Assembly (NCBI GenBank): GCA_903928895.1
Contig: CAIYSR010000161.1
Span: 1-64,000, forward strand
Source: an uncultured Rhodospirillales bacterium
Lineage (GTDB): Bacteria > Pseudomonadota > Alphaproteobacteria > Acetobacterales > Acetobacteraceae
DNA length: 64,000 nucleotides
Reading direction: 5' to 3'
Under the pieces are notes generated by a model. That model was given only the letters and a program-made list of their open reading frames with translations. It was not told where the DNA came from and searched no databases. Below are positions 35,570 through 44,388 of the stretch, one piece after another. How positions within the stretch are numbered: the stretch's first letter is position 1; every line of letters starts with the position of its first letter. Both the position numbers and the translations under genes were made by a program.

Positions 35570-37450
35570 TTAGAGGAAGTTGGCCGCGCTCAGTCCGGTG
35601 AAGCCCTGGAAGGCGATGTGGGTGCCGTCGCTCAGGGTGAGGGTCTCGGAGCCGGCGACGATGGACGCGCCGGCCAGGGCGGTGGCGACTTCCCCGGGGG
35701 CGAAGCCGACGAGGGAGATGTAGTCGGTGTGATCGGCGAAGTTCATGATCGTCACGCTGGGGTGGTTGCCGCGGACGAAGGCGAAGAGGTCGACGCCGAT
35801 GCCGGCGGAGACGATGGTGGCATCGCCCGTGCTGGTCAGCACGCTGGTGCTGAAATTGCCGGTCAGGATCACGTCCGGGCCGGAGCCGGCGTAGATCCGG
35901 TTGGTGCCGCCGCTGCCGGCGGCGGAGATGGTCTCGGCGCCGGCGCCCGCCATCAGCACATCGCCGAGGCCGGTGCCGGCGTGGAGCACGTCGCCGGCGC
36001 CGCCGCCGATCAGCGTCGCCTGGCCGGAGCCGCCGGTCAGGCTGTTATGGCCGCCGCCGCCGCCGAGGAACACGCCGGTGCCGGCGCCGCCGGTGACGGT
36101 GAGCGAACCGCTGGCGCCGAAGGCGGCGACGGTGTCGGCCCCGGTGCCGCCGACGAAGGTCATCGCGGTGGTGGCGAGCGCGACGACGGAGCCGGAACCG
36201 CCATGCAGCGTCGCCGTTCCGGTCGTGCTGCCCAGCACCGTCGAGGCGCCGGAGCCGCCGTGGAAATCGAGGCTGCCGGCGCCGGCATAAACGAAACTAT
36301 TGCCCGCTGTGGCGTTCACCACGGCGACGCCGCCGCGCGCGATCACGGTGTCCGCGCCGGTGGTGTTCACCACATCGGTGTTGGAGCCGAGCCAGATCTG
36401 GGCGTTGCCGGCACTGTTGATGGTGTCCACGCCGGTGCTGCCGACCACGGTGGCGTGGCCGGTGCCGCCGAGATAGACCGCGCTGCCGCTGCCGAGGAAC
36501 ACCACCGGGGCATTGGTGCCGGCGCTGATCGTGGCCGCCCCGCTGCCGCCCTGGATCAGGTCGGCGCCCGTGCTGGTCACCTGGTTGGCGCCGGTGCCGA
36601 GCAGGATGCGGTTGGCGCCGGTGCCGGCGGCGATGAGATTGTCGCCGGCCGTGGCGATGATGGTGTCGTCGCCGGCCCCGGTGTTGAACACGCCGGCGCC
36701 GGCGCTGCCGGTGATCACCACCGCATTGGCCGCCGAAAGCCCCGCGGCATCGACCGTGTTGCCGCTGGTGCCGGCCTGGACATAGATCGCGCCGCCGGGG
36801 AGGCGGGCGAAATTGGTGTTGGTCAGGCTCAGGCTGTTCGCCCCGGCGGAGGACAGGTGGTAGATCTGGAAGCCGCTGACCCCGATCGGGGTGATGGCGC
36901 CCGCGGTGGTGAAGTCGAGCCGGTTGCCGCTGCCGTCGAGGCTGGTCAGCCCACCCATGATGGTGTCGCCGCTGATGGCCGCGGCGCTCGCGCTCACCGT
37001 GCTGTTGCCGGCGCCGGTATGCAGGATGTCGCCGAGGCCGCTGCCGAGCACGATGACATTGCTGCCGATGCCGACGGTGACGGTGTCGCCGTTGCCGTTG
37101 CCAACCGAGATACGGTTGCTGCCGTCGCCCGCGGTGACGATATTGAAACCGTTGCCGGCGACCACGATGTTGGGGCCGTCGCCCACGGTGACGGTGTTGT
37201 TGCCCGAGGTCAGCAGCACCATGTCGATGCCGCTGCCGGTGGCGGTGATGGTGTTGTTGCCGCTTCCGGCGACGACCTGATTGGTGCCGCCGCCCAATGT
37301 CAGCGTGTTGTTGCCGTTGCCCAGCGTCAGGTCGTTGCTGCCCGAGCCGAGGGTGAGCGTGTTGTTGCCGTTGCCACCGATGATGACATAGTCGAGATCG
37401 GCCAGGGTCAGGGTGTTGTCGGTAATGCCGAGATCGATATTGGTGGGCAT
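35570..37450 (-). CDS. Asn-rich RTX-like beta-roll secreted protein
   Basis: This 626 aa protein is built almost entirely of short glycine-rich repeats. The N-terminal third reads as tandem nonapeptide-like units GNGNNTLTL, GSGNNTITA and GGGTNQVVA, where Asn replaces the Asp of the calcium-binding GGxGxDxU repeat. Later repeats include GAGDDTIIA and GSGPDVILT. The last 80 residues (FAFVRGNHPSVTIMNFADH ... AFQGFTGLSAANFL) look like the uncleaved C-terminal signal of type I secreted proteins in this group. There is no signal peptide. AGGAG before the ATG supports the start. A surface or matrix role is inferred. Confidence 0.78.
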   Translation of the reverse strand: MPTNIDLGITDNTLTLADLDYVIIGGNGNNTLTLGSGSNDLTLGNGNNTLTLGGGTNQVVAGSGNNTITATGSGIDMVLLTSGNNTVTVGDGPNIVVAGNGFNIVTAGDGSNRISVGNGNGDTVTVGIGSNVIVLGSGLGDILHTGAGNSTVSASAAAISGDTIMGGLTSLDGSGNRLDFTTAGAITPIGVSGFQIYHLSSAGANSLSLTNTNFARLPGGAIYVQAGTSGNTVDAAGLSAANAVVITGSAGAGVFNTGAGDDTIIATAGDNLIAAGTGANRILLGTGANQVTSTGADLIQGGSGAATISAGTNAPVVFLGSGSAVYLGGTGHATVVGSTGVDTINSAGNAQIWLGSNTDVVNTTGADTVIARGGVAVVNATAGNSFVYAGAGSLDFHGGSGASTVLGSTTGTATLHGGSGSVVALATTAMTFVGGTGADTVAAFGASGSLTVTGGAGTGVFLGGGGGHNSLTGGSGQATLIGGGAGDVLHAGTGLGDVLMAGAGAETISAAGSGGTNRIYAGSGPDVILTGNFSTSVLTSTGDATIVSAGIGVDLFAFVRGNHPSVTIMNFADHTDYISLVGFAPGEVATALAGASIVAGSETLTLSDGTHIAFQGFTGLSAANFL

Positions 37451-37621
37451 GGGTGACTCCTGGCGGACCCGCTCGCGCGATTCCACGTGATGTGACCGAT
37501 ATCTGATCGGTGAGAAGGTAATACATGTGACAATACGAGTGAACGTTGACTGAAAAAAGCTTCGGGAAATACTCAGAAAAAACCGCTTGTGCTTGGCGTT
37601 GAAATGGATCCGGCGCGGCTG
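37451..37621 (-). promoter_or_regulatory. Upstream region of the RTX-like gene with dyad at 37495-37511
   Basis: This moderately AT-rich region contains an inverted repeat, ACCGAT then five bases then ATCGGT (37495-37511). It lies 45 bp upstream of the RTX-like start and is a plausible regulator site. No secure promoter hexamers were assigned. Confidence 0.4.
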
Positions 37622-37905
37622 AGCGGGGCGCAGGCAAGCGCGGCTCCGCCGGCCAAGGGGCTTGCCCCTTGGAACCCATCACTGCTTGCGGCTGAACAAC
37701 CGGCCTTCGGGTGACCACCCCGTCCTGGCGTTCTTGCGCCGCAGGCCATCAACCTTGGGGCCAAGAGAACTATGGACCTTCGCCCGAGCCCTCATCGAAA
37801 TCGCGCCCGCAGCCGAAGGCCGTCGCCCCAGCCGCCAGCAGTGATGGGTTCCAAGGGGCGAGCCCCTTGGCCGGCGGAGCCTTGCTTCGCCTTGGCTTTC
37901 ACCCG
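37622..37905 (+). repeat. Family A dispersed repeat, copy A3
   Basis: The left arm (about 37627-37760) and right arm (about 37800-37895) are reverse complements through CCAAGGGGC/GCCCCTTGG, CCCATCACTGCT and the GCCGGCGGAGCC ends. The centre contains ATCGAAATCGCGCCCGCAGC, matched in copy A2 in the other orientation. Here it lies between divergent genes, so it cannot be only a terminator for convergent transcripts. Confidence 0.68.
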
Positions 37906-37970
37906 AAATTGACAGCCAAGCAACTGCGCTGCCACTGTGCGACAACTGCCGTCCGTAGGGGGAGCTGATC

Positions 37971-39503
37971 ATGTCGATCGACATCACGCGCCGTGCCGGT
38001 CTTGCAACCATGTTGGCGGCTGCTGCCGTGCCGATGGCGGCCAGGGGGGCCGATCTGAAGGGGGGGACGCTGCGGGTGGCCCTGCTGTCGGACATGCAGA
38101 GCTTCGACCCGATGAACTTCACCACGCTGAATTTTCCGCTGATCAAGAACCTCTATGACAGTCTGATCGAGTATGACGCCGCTGGCGCCGCCATTCCGAG
38201 CCTGGCCACCGCGTGGAAAATCGCGCCCGACAACACTGCCGTCACCGTCACGCTGCGGAGCGGCGTGACCTTCCACAGCGGCGCCCCGTTCAATGCCGCC
38301 GCCGTCGATGCCACGCTGAAGAAGGGCGCCGATCCGAAGGCCGGCAAGAACGTCTATGCCACCATGGCGGTGGTCAAGGGCTGGACCATGCCCGATGCCG
38401 GCACGGTCGTGATCAGCTTCAACGCCCCGGTGCCGGACAAGCAGATCACCGACCTGTTGCAGTTCATTTCGGTGATCGACCCCGCCGGGATCGACAGCGT
38501 GGAGACCAAGGCGGCCGGCACCGGCGCCTTCACGGTCGCTGAGCGGGTGCTGGGGCAGCGGATCCGGCTGGCGGCCAATCCGCACTATTGGCGCAAGGGC
38601 GAGCCGGTGCTGGGCGAAATCGTGTTCACGATTTTCTCCGACAACGATTCCGCCAGTGCGGCGCTCGAATCGGGGGCGGTCGATGTCATCTACGGCGGCG
38701 GCGGGCGGGCGGCGGTGCGGCTGCGCGATGCCGGCTACCAGCTCCTCCAGGGGCCGGGTCCGCTGGTCCAGGTGTTGCGGATCAACACCACGCGCGGGCC
38801 GTTCCGCAATGCCAAGTATCGCCAGGCGTTCAACTACCTGATGGACCGGCGCGCCATCCTGCGGGTGGGCTATGCCGGGCTGGGCGAGGTGACGGCGCTG
38901 CCCTGGGCGCCGGCGAGCCCGGCGGCGGATCGTTCGTATGACACCAAATACGCCTTCGATCTCGACAAGGGCCGCGCGCTGCTCAAGGAGAGCGGGCTGT
39001 CCGAGGCCGAGATGAACGGCTGGAAGCTGCTGGTCAATGCCGGCGATCAGGACGGCGTGGCGATCAGCCAGATCGTGCAGGCGACGCTGCTGAAGGTGGG
39101 GATCAAAATCGAGCTCGAAATGCGCCAGACCAGCGAGTTCGTGGAGAACATGCTGGCCGGCCGGTTCGACGCGATGTTCGGCGGCGTCGGCAATGTGCAG
39201 AAATTCCCGACCCGGTTGGCGACCAATTCGATCTACCGCACCTCGAAGAACCCGGTGCTGGGCGATCCGCATCCGCATCCCGCCTATGTCGCGGCGATCG
39301 ACAAGGTGAACACCACGTTCGGCGCGGGCGCCGGGGTGAAGGCGGCGTATGACGAACTCAACAAGGCGATGATCGAGGCCTCGTTCGCGATCCCGACCAA
39401 CACCTTCGATCTCGGGCTGATCGTGGCGGCGAAGAAGGTCGGCGGCTTCACCCCGGAGATCGACAACATGCTGGTGGGCCGCACGATCGGGTTCACCTCC
39501 TAG
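37971..39503 (+). CDS. ABC transporter substrate-binding protein (family 5, oligopeptide type)
   Basis: This 510 aa protein starts MSIDITRRAGLATMLAAAAV, a signal peptide with a twin-arginine pair followed by AARGA as the probable cleavage region. The family 5 solute-binding fold follows: GGTLRVALLSDMQSFDPMNF, LRSGVTFHSGAPFNAAAV, GTGAFTVAE and NPHYWRKGEPVLGEIVF. It delivers peptides or similar solutes to the ABC genes just downstream. GGGGGAGC precedes the ATG. Ligand identity cannot be read from sequence. Confidence 0.85.
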   Translation: MSIDITRRAGLATMLAAAAVPMAARGADLKGGTLRVALLSDMQSFDPMNFTTLNFPLIKNLYDSLIEYDAAGAAIPSLATAWKIAPDNTAVTVTLRSGVTFHSGAPFNAAAVDATLKKGADPKAGKNVYATMAVVKGWTMPDAGTVVISFNAPVPDKQITDLLQFISVIDPAGIDSVETKAAGTGAFTVAERVLGQRIRLAANPHYWRKGEPVLGEIVFTIFSDNDSASAALESGAVDVIYGGGGRAAVRLRDAGYQLLQGPGPLVQVLRINTTRGPFRNAKYRQAFNYLMDRRAILRVGYAGLGEVTALPWAPASPAADRSYDTKYAFDLDKGRALLKESGLSEAEMNGWKLLVNAGDQDGVAISQIVQATLLKVGIKIELEMRQTSEFVENMLAGRFDAMFGGVGNVQKFPTRLATNSIYRTSKNPVLGDPHPHPAYVAAIDKVNTTFGAGAGVKAAYDELNKAMIEASFAIPTNTFDLGLIVAAKKVGGFTPEIDNMLVGRTIGFTS

Positions 39504-39515
39504 AGTACACGCCCC

Positions 39516-41522
39516 ATGACGAACGCGCCGGTGCTGAGCGTTCGTGGGCTCGACATCATTTTCAACGGGCGCATCCATGCGGTGCGCGGCGTTGATCTCG
39601 ATGTGTTCGCCGGCGAGGTGTTGGGCATCGTCGGCGAGTCCGGCTCGGGCAAATCGGTCACCGCGCTGGCGCTGACCGGGCTGTTGCCGCCTTCGGCGCG
39701 GGTGAGCGGCACAATCCGGCTCGGCGATATCGACGTCACCACCGCCGATGCCGAGACCCTGCGGCAGATGCGCGGGCGCGATGTCGGCATGATTTTCCAG
39801 GACCCGGCGACCACCCTCAATCCGCTGTTGCCGGTGGGGCGGCAGATCACCGAGGGGCAGATCGCCCACGCCACCCTGCGCCCGGCCGACGCCGCCGCGC
39901 GCGCCATCGCCTTGCTCCGCGAAGTCGACATCCCCGACCCCGCTGGCCGCATCCGCCAATATCCGCACCAGTTCTCCGGCGGCATGCGCCAGCGCGCGGT
40001 GATCGCGATGGCGATGTCCGGCCGGCCCCGCCTCATCATCGCGGACGAACCGACCACGGCGCTCGATGTCACCGTGCAGGCCCAGGTGCTGGCCCTGCTC
40101 GCGCGGCGCCAGGCCGAGACCGGGGCGGCGGTGATCCTGATCACGCATGATCTCGGCGTGGTCGCGGAGACTGCCGATCGGGTGGCGGTGATGTATGGCG
40201 GGCGCATCGTCGAGACCGGCGCGGTCGGCGAGATTTTCCGCCGGCCGCGCCATCCCTATACCGCGGCGCTGCTGCGCAGCCTGCCCCGCATCGATGGTCT
40301 CGACGCGCGGCTGACCCAGATCGACGGCCAGCCGCCGGTGCCGGGAAGGCTGCCCGCGGGCTGCGTCTTCCATCCGCGCTGCGCGATCGGCCGGGACCGG
40401 ACGCTGTGCCGGCAGTCCGAACCGCCTGCGGTGCCGGCGGGCGCCAGGGCCGGGGCGGCGTGCCATTTCCCCGACGAAGCCGTCGCCGCCCGCGCGGTCG
40501 CGGTGGCCGCCCAGGCGGCACCGCCGGCGCCGCGCGTGGACGCGCCGCTGCTGGCGGTCGAGGGACTGCATGTGTCCTACCCGATCCATGGCGGGCTGCT
40601 GCGGCGGCGGATCGGCACCGTGCGCGCCGTGGCCGGGGTCAACCTGACCCTGCATGCGGGCGAGACGCTCGGGCTGGTCGGTGAATCCGGCTGCGGCAAG
40701 ACCACCACCGGGCGCGCCATCATGGGCCTGATCCGCCCCAGCGCCGGCTCGATCCGGTTCGACGGCGCGGAGATCGGCGGGCTCGGCGCCACCGCGCTGC
40801 GCAAGCTGCGCCGGCACATGCAGTATATCTTCCAGGACCCCTATTCCTCGCTCAACCCGCTGCTGACCGCGGCGCAGATCGTGGCCGAGCCGCTGCGCAT
40901 CCACGGCTTGTTCGATGCGATGGGCGGCGATGCCTATGTCCGCGGCTTGTTCGACCGGGTCGGCCTCGCCGCCGGCATGATGGGGCGCACGCCGCGCGAT
41001 TTCTCCGGCGGCCAACGCCAGCGCATCGGCATCGCCCGGGCGCTGGCGTTGCAGCCGCGGCTGCTGATCCTCGATGAACCGGTGGCGGCGCTGGATGTCT
41101 CGATCCAGGCCCAGATCGTCACCCTGTTGCAGGACCTGCAGCGCGATCTCGGGCTGGCCTATGTCTTCATCGCCCATGATCTCGCGGTGGTGCGCCATAT
41201 TTCGGACCGGGTGGCGGTGATGTATCTCGGCCGCATCGTCGAGACCCGGGACAAGCGCGCCCTGTACGGCCAGCCGCTGCATCCCTATACGCGCTCGCTG
41301 CTCTCCTCCGTGCCGATCGCCGATCCGGCCGCGCGCGGCGGCGGCGGGCGCATCGTGCTGGAAGGCGATCCGCCCAATCCGGCGCGTCCGCCCGGCGGCT
41401 GCGGCTTTCATCCGCGCTGCCGCGATGCGGTGGCGCAATGTGCCGTGGTGGCGCCCGAGCTGATCGCGATCCCGGGCGAAAGCGGCCTGGTGGCCTGCCC
41501 GCGCACGGGGATGGCGGCGTGA
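39516..41522 (+). CDS. Fused double ATP-binding protein of oligopeptide ABC transporter (DppD-DppF type)
   Basis: This 668 aa protein joins two complete ABC ATPases. The first has Walker A GESGSGKS (40-47) and the FSGGMRQR signature. The second has Walker A GESGCGKT (about 388) and FSGGQRQR. Each is followed by an oligopeptide-type C-terminal region with a Cys-containing FHPRC motif (VFHPRCAIGRDRTLC; GFHPRCRDAVAQC), usually linked to an iron-sulfur or structural site. The genes for the two permeases follow with a GTGA overlap. Separate DppD and DppF exist in the other transporter at 43405-45224. Confidence 0.88.
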   Translation: MTNAPVLSVRGLDIIFNGRIHAVRGVDLDVFAGEVLGIVGESGSGKSVTALALTGLLPPSARVSGTIRLGDIDVTTADAETLRQMRGRDVGMIFQDPATTLNPLLPVGRQITEGQIAHATLRPADAAARAIALLREVDIPDPAGRIRQYPHQFSGGMRQRAVIAMAMSGRPRLIIADEPTTALDVTVQAQVLALLARRQAETGAAVILITHDLGVVAETADRVAVMYGGRIVETGAVGEIFRRPRHPYTAALLRSLPRIDGLDARLTQIDGQPPVPGRLPAGCVFHPRCAIGRDRTLCRQSEPPAVPAGARAGAACHFPDEAVAARAVAVAAQAAPPAPRVDAPLLAVEGLHVSYPIHGGLLRRRIGTVRAVAGVNLTLHAGETLGLVGESGCGKTTTGRAIMGLIRPSAGSIRFDGAEIGGLGATALRKLRRHMQYIFQDPYSSLNPLLTAAQIVAEPLRIHGLFDAMGGDAYVRGLFDRVGLAAGMMGRTPRDFSGGQRQRIGIARALALQPRLLILDEPVAALDVSIQAQIVTLLQDLQRDLGLAYVFIAHDLAVVRHISDRVAVMYLGRIVETRDKRALYGQPLHPYTRSLLSSVPIADPAARGGGGRIVLEGDPPNPARPPGGCGFHPRCRDAVAQCAVVAPELIAIPGESGLVACPRTGMAA

Positions 41523-42376
41523 GCGCCGTGCTGGTCCGCCTGCTGCGCCGGCGCGAGGCGGCGCTGGGCCTGCTGTATTTCGCCGCCCTGGTCGGGGCGG
41601 CGGTGTTCGCGCGGCTGATTTTCGCCACCGATCCGCTGGAGCAGGATCTCGGCAACACCCTCGATCCGCCGTCCTGGGAGCACTGGTTCGGCACCGACGA
41701 ACTCGGCCGCGACCTCATGGTCCGGACGATCTATGGCGCCCGCACCTCGCTGCTGACGGCCGCCGGCGCGGTGCTGATCGCGGCCAGCGTGGGCGTGCCG
41801 GTCGGCCTGGTCGCGGGATTCTTCGGCGGCTGGCGCGACACCATCCTGATGCGGGCGGTCGATGTGCTGCTGGCTTTGCCCGGGATCCTGTTCGCGATGG
41901 CGCTGATCGCGGTGCTCGGGCGCAGCCAGATGGCGGCGCTGGTGGCCGTCGGGATCACCGGCATCCCCGGCTTCGCCCGCATCACCAGGGCGCAGGTGCT
42001 GTCGCTGCGGCGGCGCGATTTCGTCCTCGCGGTGGAGGCGCTCGGCGGCTCCGCCAGCTACAATCTGTTCCGCACCGTGCTGCCGAATGCCTGGAGCCCG
42101 ATCCTGGTACAGATGGTGATCCTCGCCTCGGTCGCGATCCTGCTGGAGGCGGCGCTGTCGTTCCTGGGCGTCGGCATTCCGCCGCCGACGCCGAGCTGGG
42201 GCGACATGCTGCGGACGGGCAAGGGCTTCCTGCACGAGGCGCCCTATTACGCCGTGCTGCCCGGCGTGGTGCTGACCTGCACCATCCTCGCGCTCGACAC
42301 GCTCGGCCGCGCGCTGGCCGCGGTGCTGGAGGCCGGTGAGCCGGCCGACGGGCCGGTGGGGGGGGAGGGGCCATGA
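41519..42376 (+). CDS. ABC transporter permease (DppC type)
   Basis: This 285 aa protein has an N-terminal TM helix, HWFGTDELGRDLMVRTIYGA (the DppC N-terminal motif), five more helices, and the coupling (EAA) loop VEALGGSASYNLFRTVLPNA, followed by the EAALSFLGVGIPPPTPSWG signature. The GTG start overlaps the ATPase stop, and its own stop overlaps the next ATG. It pairs with the DppB-type gene. Confidence 0.88.
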   Translation: MSAVLVRLLRRREAALGLLYFAALVGAAVFARLIFATDPLEQDLGNTLDPPSWEHWFGTDELGRDLMVRTIYGARTSLLTAAGAVLIAASVGVPVGLVAGFFGGWRDTILMRAVDVLLALPGILFAMALIAVLGRSQMAALVAVGITGIPGFARITRAQVLSLRRRDFVLAVEALGGSASYNLFRTVLPNAWSPILVQMVILASVAILLEAALSFLGVGIPPPTPSWGDMLRTGKGFLHEAPYYAVLPGVVLTCTILALDTLGRALAAVLEAGEPADGPVGGEGP

Positions 42377-43320
42377 CCGGATTCATCCTGCGTCGTCTGG
42401 CGCAACTGCTGCCGGTGCTGCTGATCGCCTCGCTCGGCATCTGGGCGATGATCTATGCCGTGCCGGGCAGCCCGGTGGCGGTGATCGTGGGCGAGAACGC
42501 CACGCCCGAGCAGATCCGCGAGGTCACCGTTCGCCTCGGCCTCGATCGGCCGCTGCTGGTGCAGTACGGCAGCTGGCTGGCCGCCGCCGCGCAGGGCGAT
42601 CTCGGCCACTCCATCCAGAACCGCGAACCCGTGCTCGGCCTGATCCTGGCCCGCCTGCCCGCCACCTTGCAGCTCGGCCTCGCCGCCGTACTGGTCGGAC
42701 TGCTCGTCGGCGTGCCGGTGGCGCTGGCCAGTGCGCTGCGGCCGGGCGGCTGGCTCGATGCGGTGCTCAGCGGATGGAGCGCCCTGGCGCTGGGGGTGCC
42801 GACGTTCTGGCTCGGGATCCTGCTCATCCTGCTGTTCGCGGTCGAGCTGCACTGGCTGCCCTCGGCCTCCTCTTATGTGCCGTTCACCGAGGCGCCGCTG
42901 GCGGCGCTGCGCAACATCGCCCTGCCCGCGACCACGCTCGGCCTCTACGTCTCCGGCATTTTCGCCCGCTTCCTGCGCGCGGCCCTGCTCGGCGAATTGC
43001 AGGCCGACTATGTCCGCACCGCGCGGTCCAAGGGCCTGAAGGAATGGCAGGTGGTGGGCAGCCATGTGATGCGCAACGCGATGCTGCCGTTCGTCACCAT
43101 CGTCGGCCTGATGCTGGCAAGCTTCGTCGGCGGCACCGTGGTGACGGAGGCGGTGTTCACCTATCCCGGCCTCGGCCGCCTGCTGATCCAGGCGATCGGG
43201 ACGCGGGACTACCCGCTGATCCAGGGCTGCATCCTGCTGATCCTGGTGCTGTATATGGCGATCAATCTCGCGGTCGATGTGCTCTATGCGTATATCGATC
43301 CGCGGATCGATATCGGCTGA
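42373..43320 (+). CDS. ABC transporter permease (DppB type)
   Basis: This 315 aa protein has six TM helices and the DppB-type start RRLAQLLPVLLIASLGIWAM. It has RLGLDRPLLVQYGSWLAAAA, the EAA loop TARSKGLKEWQVVGSHVMRN, and the end VDVLYAYIDPRIDIG. Gene order here is substrate-binding, fused ATPase, C-type and then B-type permease, which is unusual; B before C is the common order. It is followed by family C element copy C3. Confidence 0.88.
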   Translation: MTGFILRRLAQLLPVLLIASLGIWAMIYAVPGSPVAVIVGENATPEQIREVTVRLGLDRPLLVQYGSWLAAAAQGDLGHSIQNREPVLGLILARLPATLQLGLAAVLVGLLVGVPVALASALRPGGWLDAVLSGWSALALGVPTFWLGILLILLFAVELHWLPSASSYVPFTEAPLAALRNIALPATTLGLYVSGIFARFLRAALLGELQADYVRTARSKGLKEWQVVGSHVMRNAMLPFVTIVGLMLASFVGGTVVTEAVFTYPGLGRLLIQAIGTRDYPLIQGCILLILVLYMAINLAVDVLYAYIDPRIDIG

Positions 43321-43327
43321 GTAGGGC

Positions 43328-43460
43328 GGGAAGCGCTTCTTTTTTGAAAAAAAGAAGCAAAAAACGTTTATCCGTTGGAGTCGATCGTTTCATCCACGGC
43401 GAAACTACGGGTGACGTTTTTTTGCTTCTTTTTTTTCAAAAAAAGAAGCGCTTGCTTCCC
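43328..43460. terminator. Family C hairpin element, copy C3 (bidirectional terminator)
   Basis: The left hairpin (about 43332-43358) is GCTTC plus T-run paired to A-run plus GAAGC. The right hairpin (about 43421-43450) is its near mirror image, again GCTTC plus T-run paired to A-run plus GAAGC. The centre is the reverse complement of the C2 centre (TTGGAGTCGATCGTTTCATC). It separates two convergent ABC transporter operons. The minus-strand gene reads into it: its last 18 or so codons are element sequence. Confidence 0.75.
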
Positions 43461-44388
43461 CTTGCGGCCAGAAATGGCAGGACACGCCGTGGCCCGGGGC
43501 GATTTCGTGCCACGCCGGCGTGCCGGTCGCGGCATGGTCTTCGCCGCAGACGCGGGGGGCGCGGAAATCGGGTTCGTCGGCGGCTTCGGCGAGGCGCGCG
43601 CGCTGGCGTGCGGGGTCTGGCAGGGGGACGGAGTCGAGCAGGTTCCTGGTGTAGGGATGCGCCGGGCTCCGGTAGACCTGGGCGGCGTCGCCGAGTTCCA
43701 CGATCCGCCCGCCATACATCACCGCGACGCGATGGGCGACGGCGCGGACGATGGCGAGGTCGTGCGCGATGAAGAGGTAGGACAGGCCCAGCTTCTCCTG
43801 GAGCCGGTGCAGCAATTCGACGATCTGGGCCTGGGTGCGCACGTCCAGCGCCGAGACCGGCTCGTCGCAGACGACGAAATCGGGGTTCACCGCCAGCGCC
43901 CGGGCGATGACGATGCGCTGGCGCTGGCCGCCGGAGAATTCGTGCGGGTAGCGCTGGACCACGGCCGGGTCCATGCCGACGAGCGTCATCAGTTCGGCCA
44001 CCCGCTCGGCGATCTGCCCGCGCGGCACGGAGCGGTGCACCTCCAGCGGCTCGGCCAGGATGCGCGCCACCGTCATGCGCGGGTGCAGGCTGGAATAGGG
44101 GTTCTGCTGGACCAGCTGCATGTGCCGGCGCATCGCCCGCAGCGGCGCCGCGCGCATGCCCACGAGTTCGCGGCCGAGCAGCTGCACCGAGCCGGAACCG
44201 GGCGGCTGGAGCTGGAGGATCGCCCGCCCCGCCGTGGTTTTGCCGGAGCCGGATTCGCCGACGAGGCCGAGCGTCTGCCCCGGCGCGATGTCGAAGGAGA
44301 CATGATCGAGCGCCCGCACCGGCGGGCGGCCGCGCCGGGCGGGGAAGGTGACGCAGAGGTCGCGCACCCGCAGCAGCGGCGCGCTCAT
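43405..44388 (-). CDS. Oligopeptide ABC transporter ATP-binding protein (DppF type)
   Basis: This 327 aa ATPase has Walker A GESGSGKT, QQNPYSSLHPRMTV as the Q-loop, FSGGQRQR and DEPVSALD, and a C-terminal oligopeptide region with RVCGEDHAATGTPAWHEIA and CHFWPQ. The final residues ASASFFEKKEAKKRHP are encoded by the family C element, so the natural stop appears replaced by element sequence. It is the last gene of the five-gene leftward operon, with an ATGA overlap to the DppD gene. Confidence 0.86.
   Translation of the reverse strand: MSAPLLRVRDLCVTFPARRGRPPVRALDHVSFDIAPGQTLGLVGESGSGKTTAGRAILQLQPPGSGSVQLLGRELVGMRAAPLRAMRRHMQLVQQNPYSSLHPRMTVARILAEPLEVHRSVPRGQIAERVAELMTLVGMDPAVVQRYPHEFSGGQRQRIVIARALAVNPDFVVCDEPVSALDVRTQAQIVELLHRLQEKLGLSYLFIAHDLAIVRAVAHRVAVMYGGRIVELGDAAQVYRSPAHPYTRNLLDSVPLPDPARQRARLAEAADEPDFRAPRVCGEDHAATGTPAWHEIAPGHGVSCHFWPQGEASASFFEKKEAKKRHP

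Noticed and set aside
35495-37456. 653-codon open frame on the + strand opposite the RTX-like gene
   Set aside because: The repeated gly/ala-rich antisense of a repetitive gene gives a long shadow. The minus-strand gene has AGGAG and a recognisable C-terminal region.
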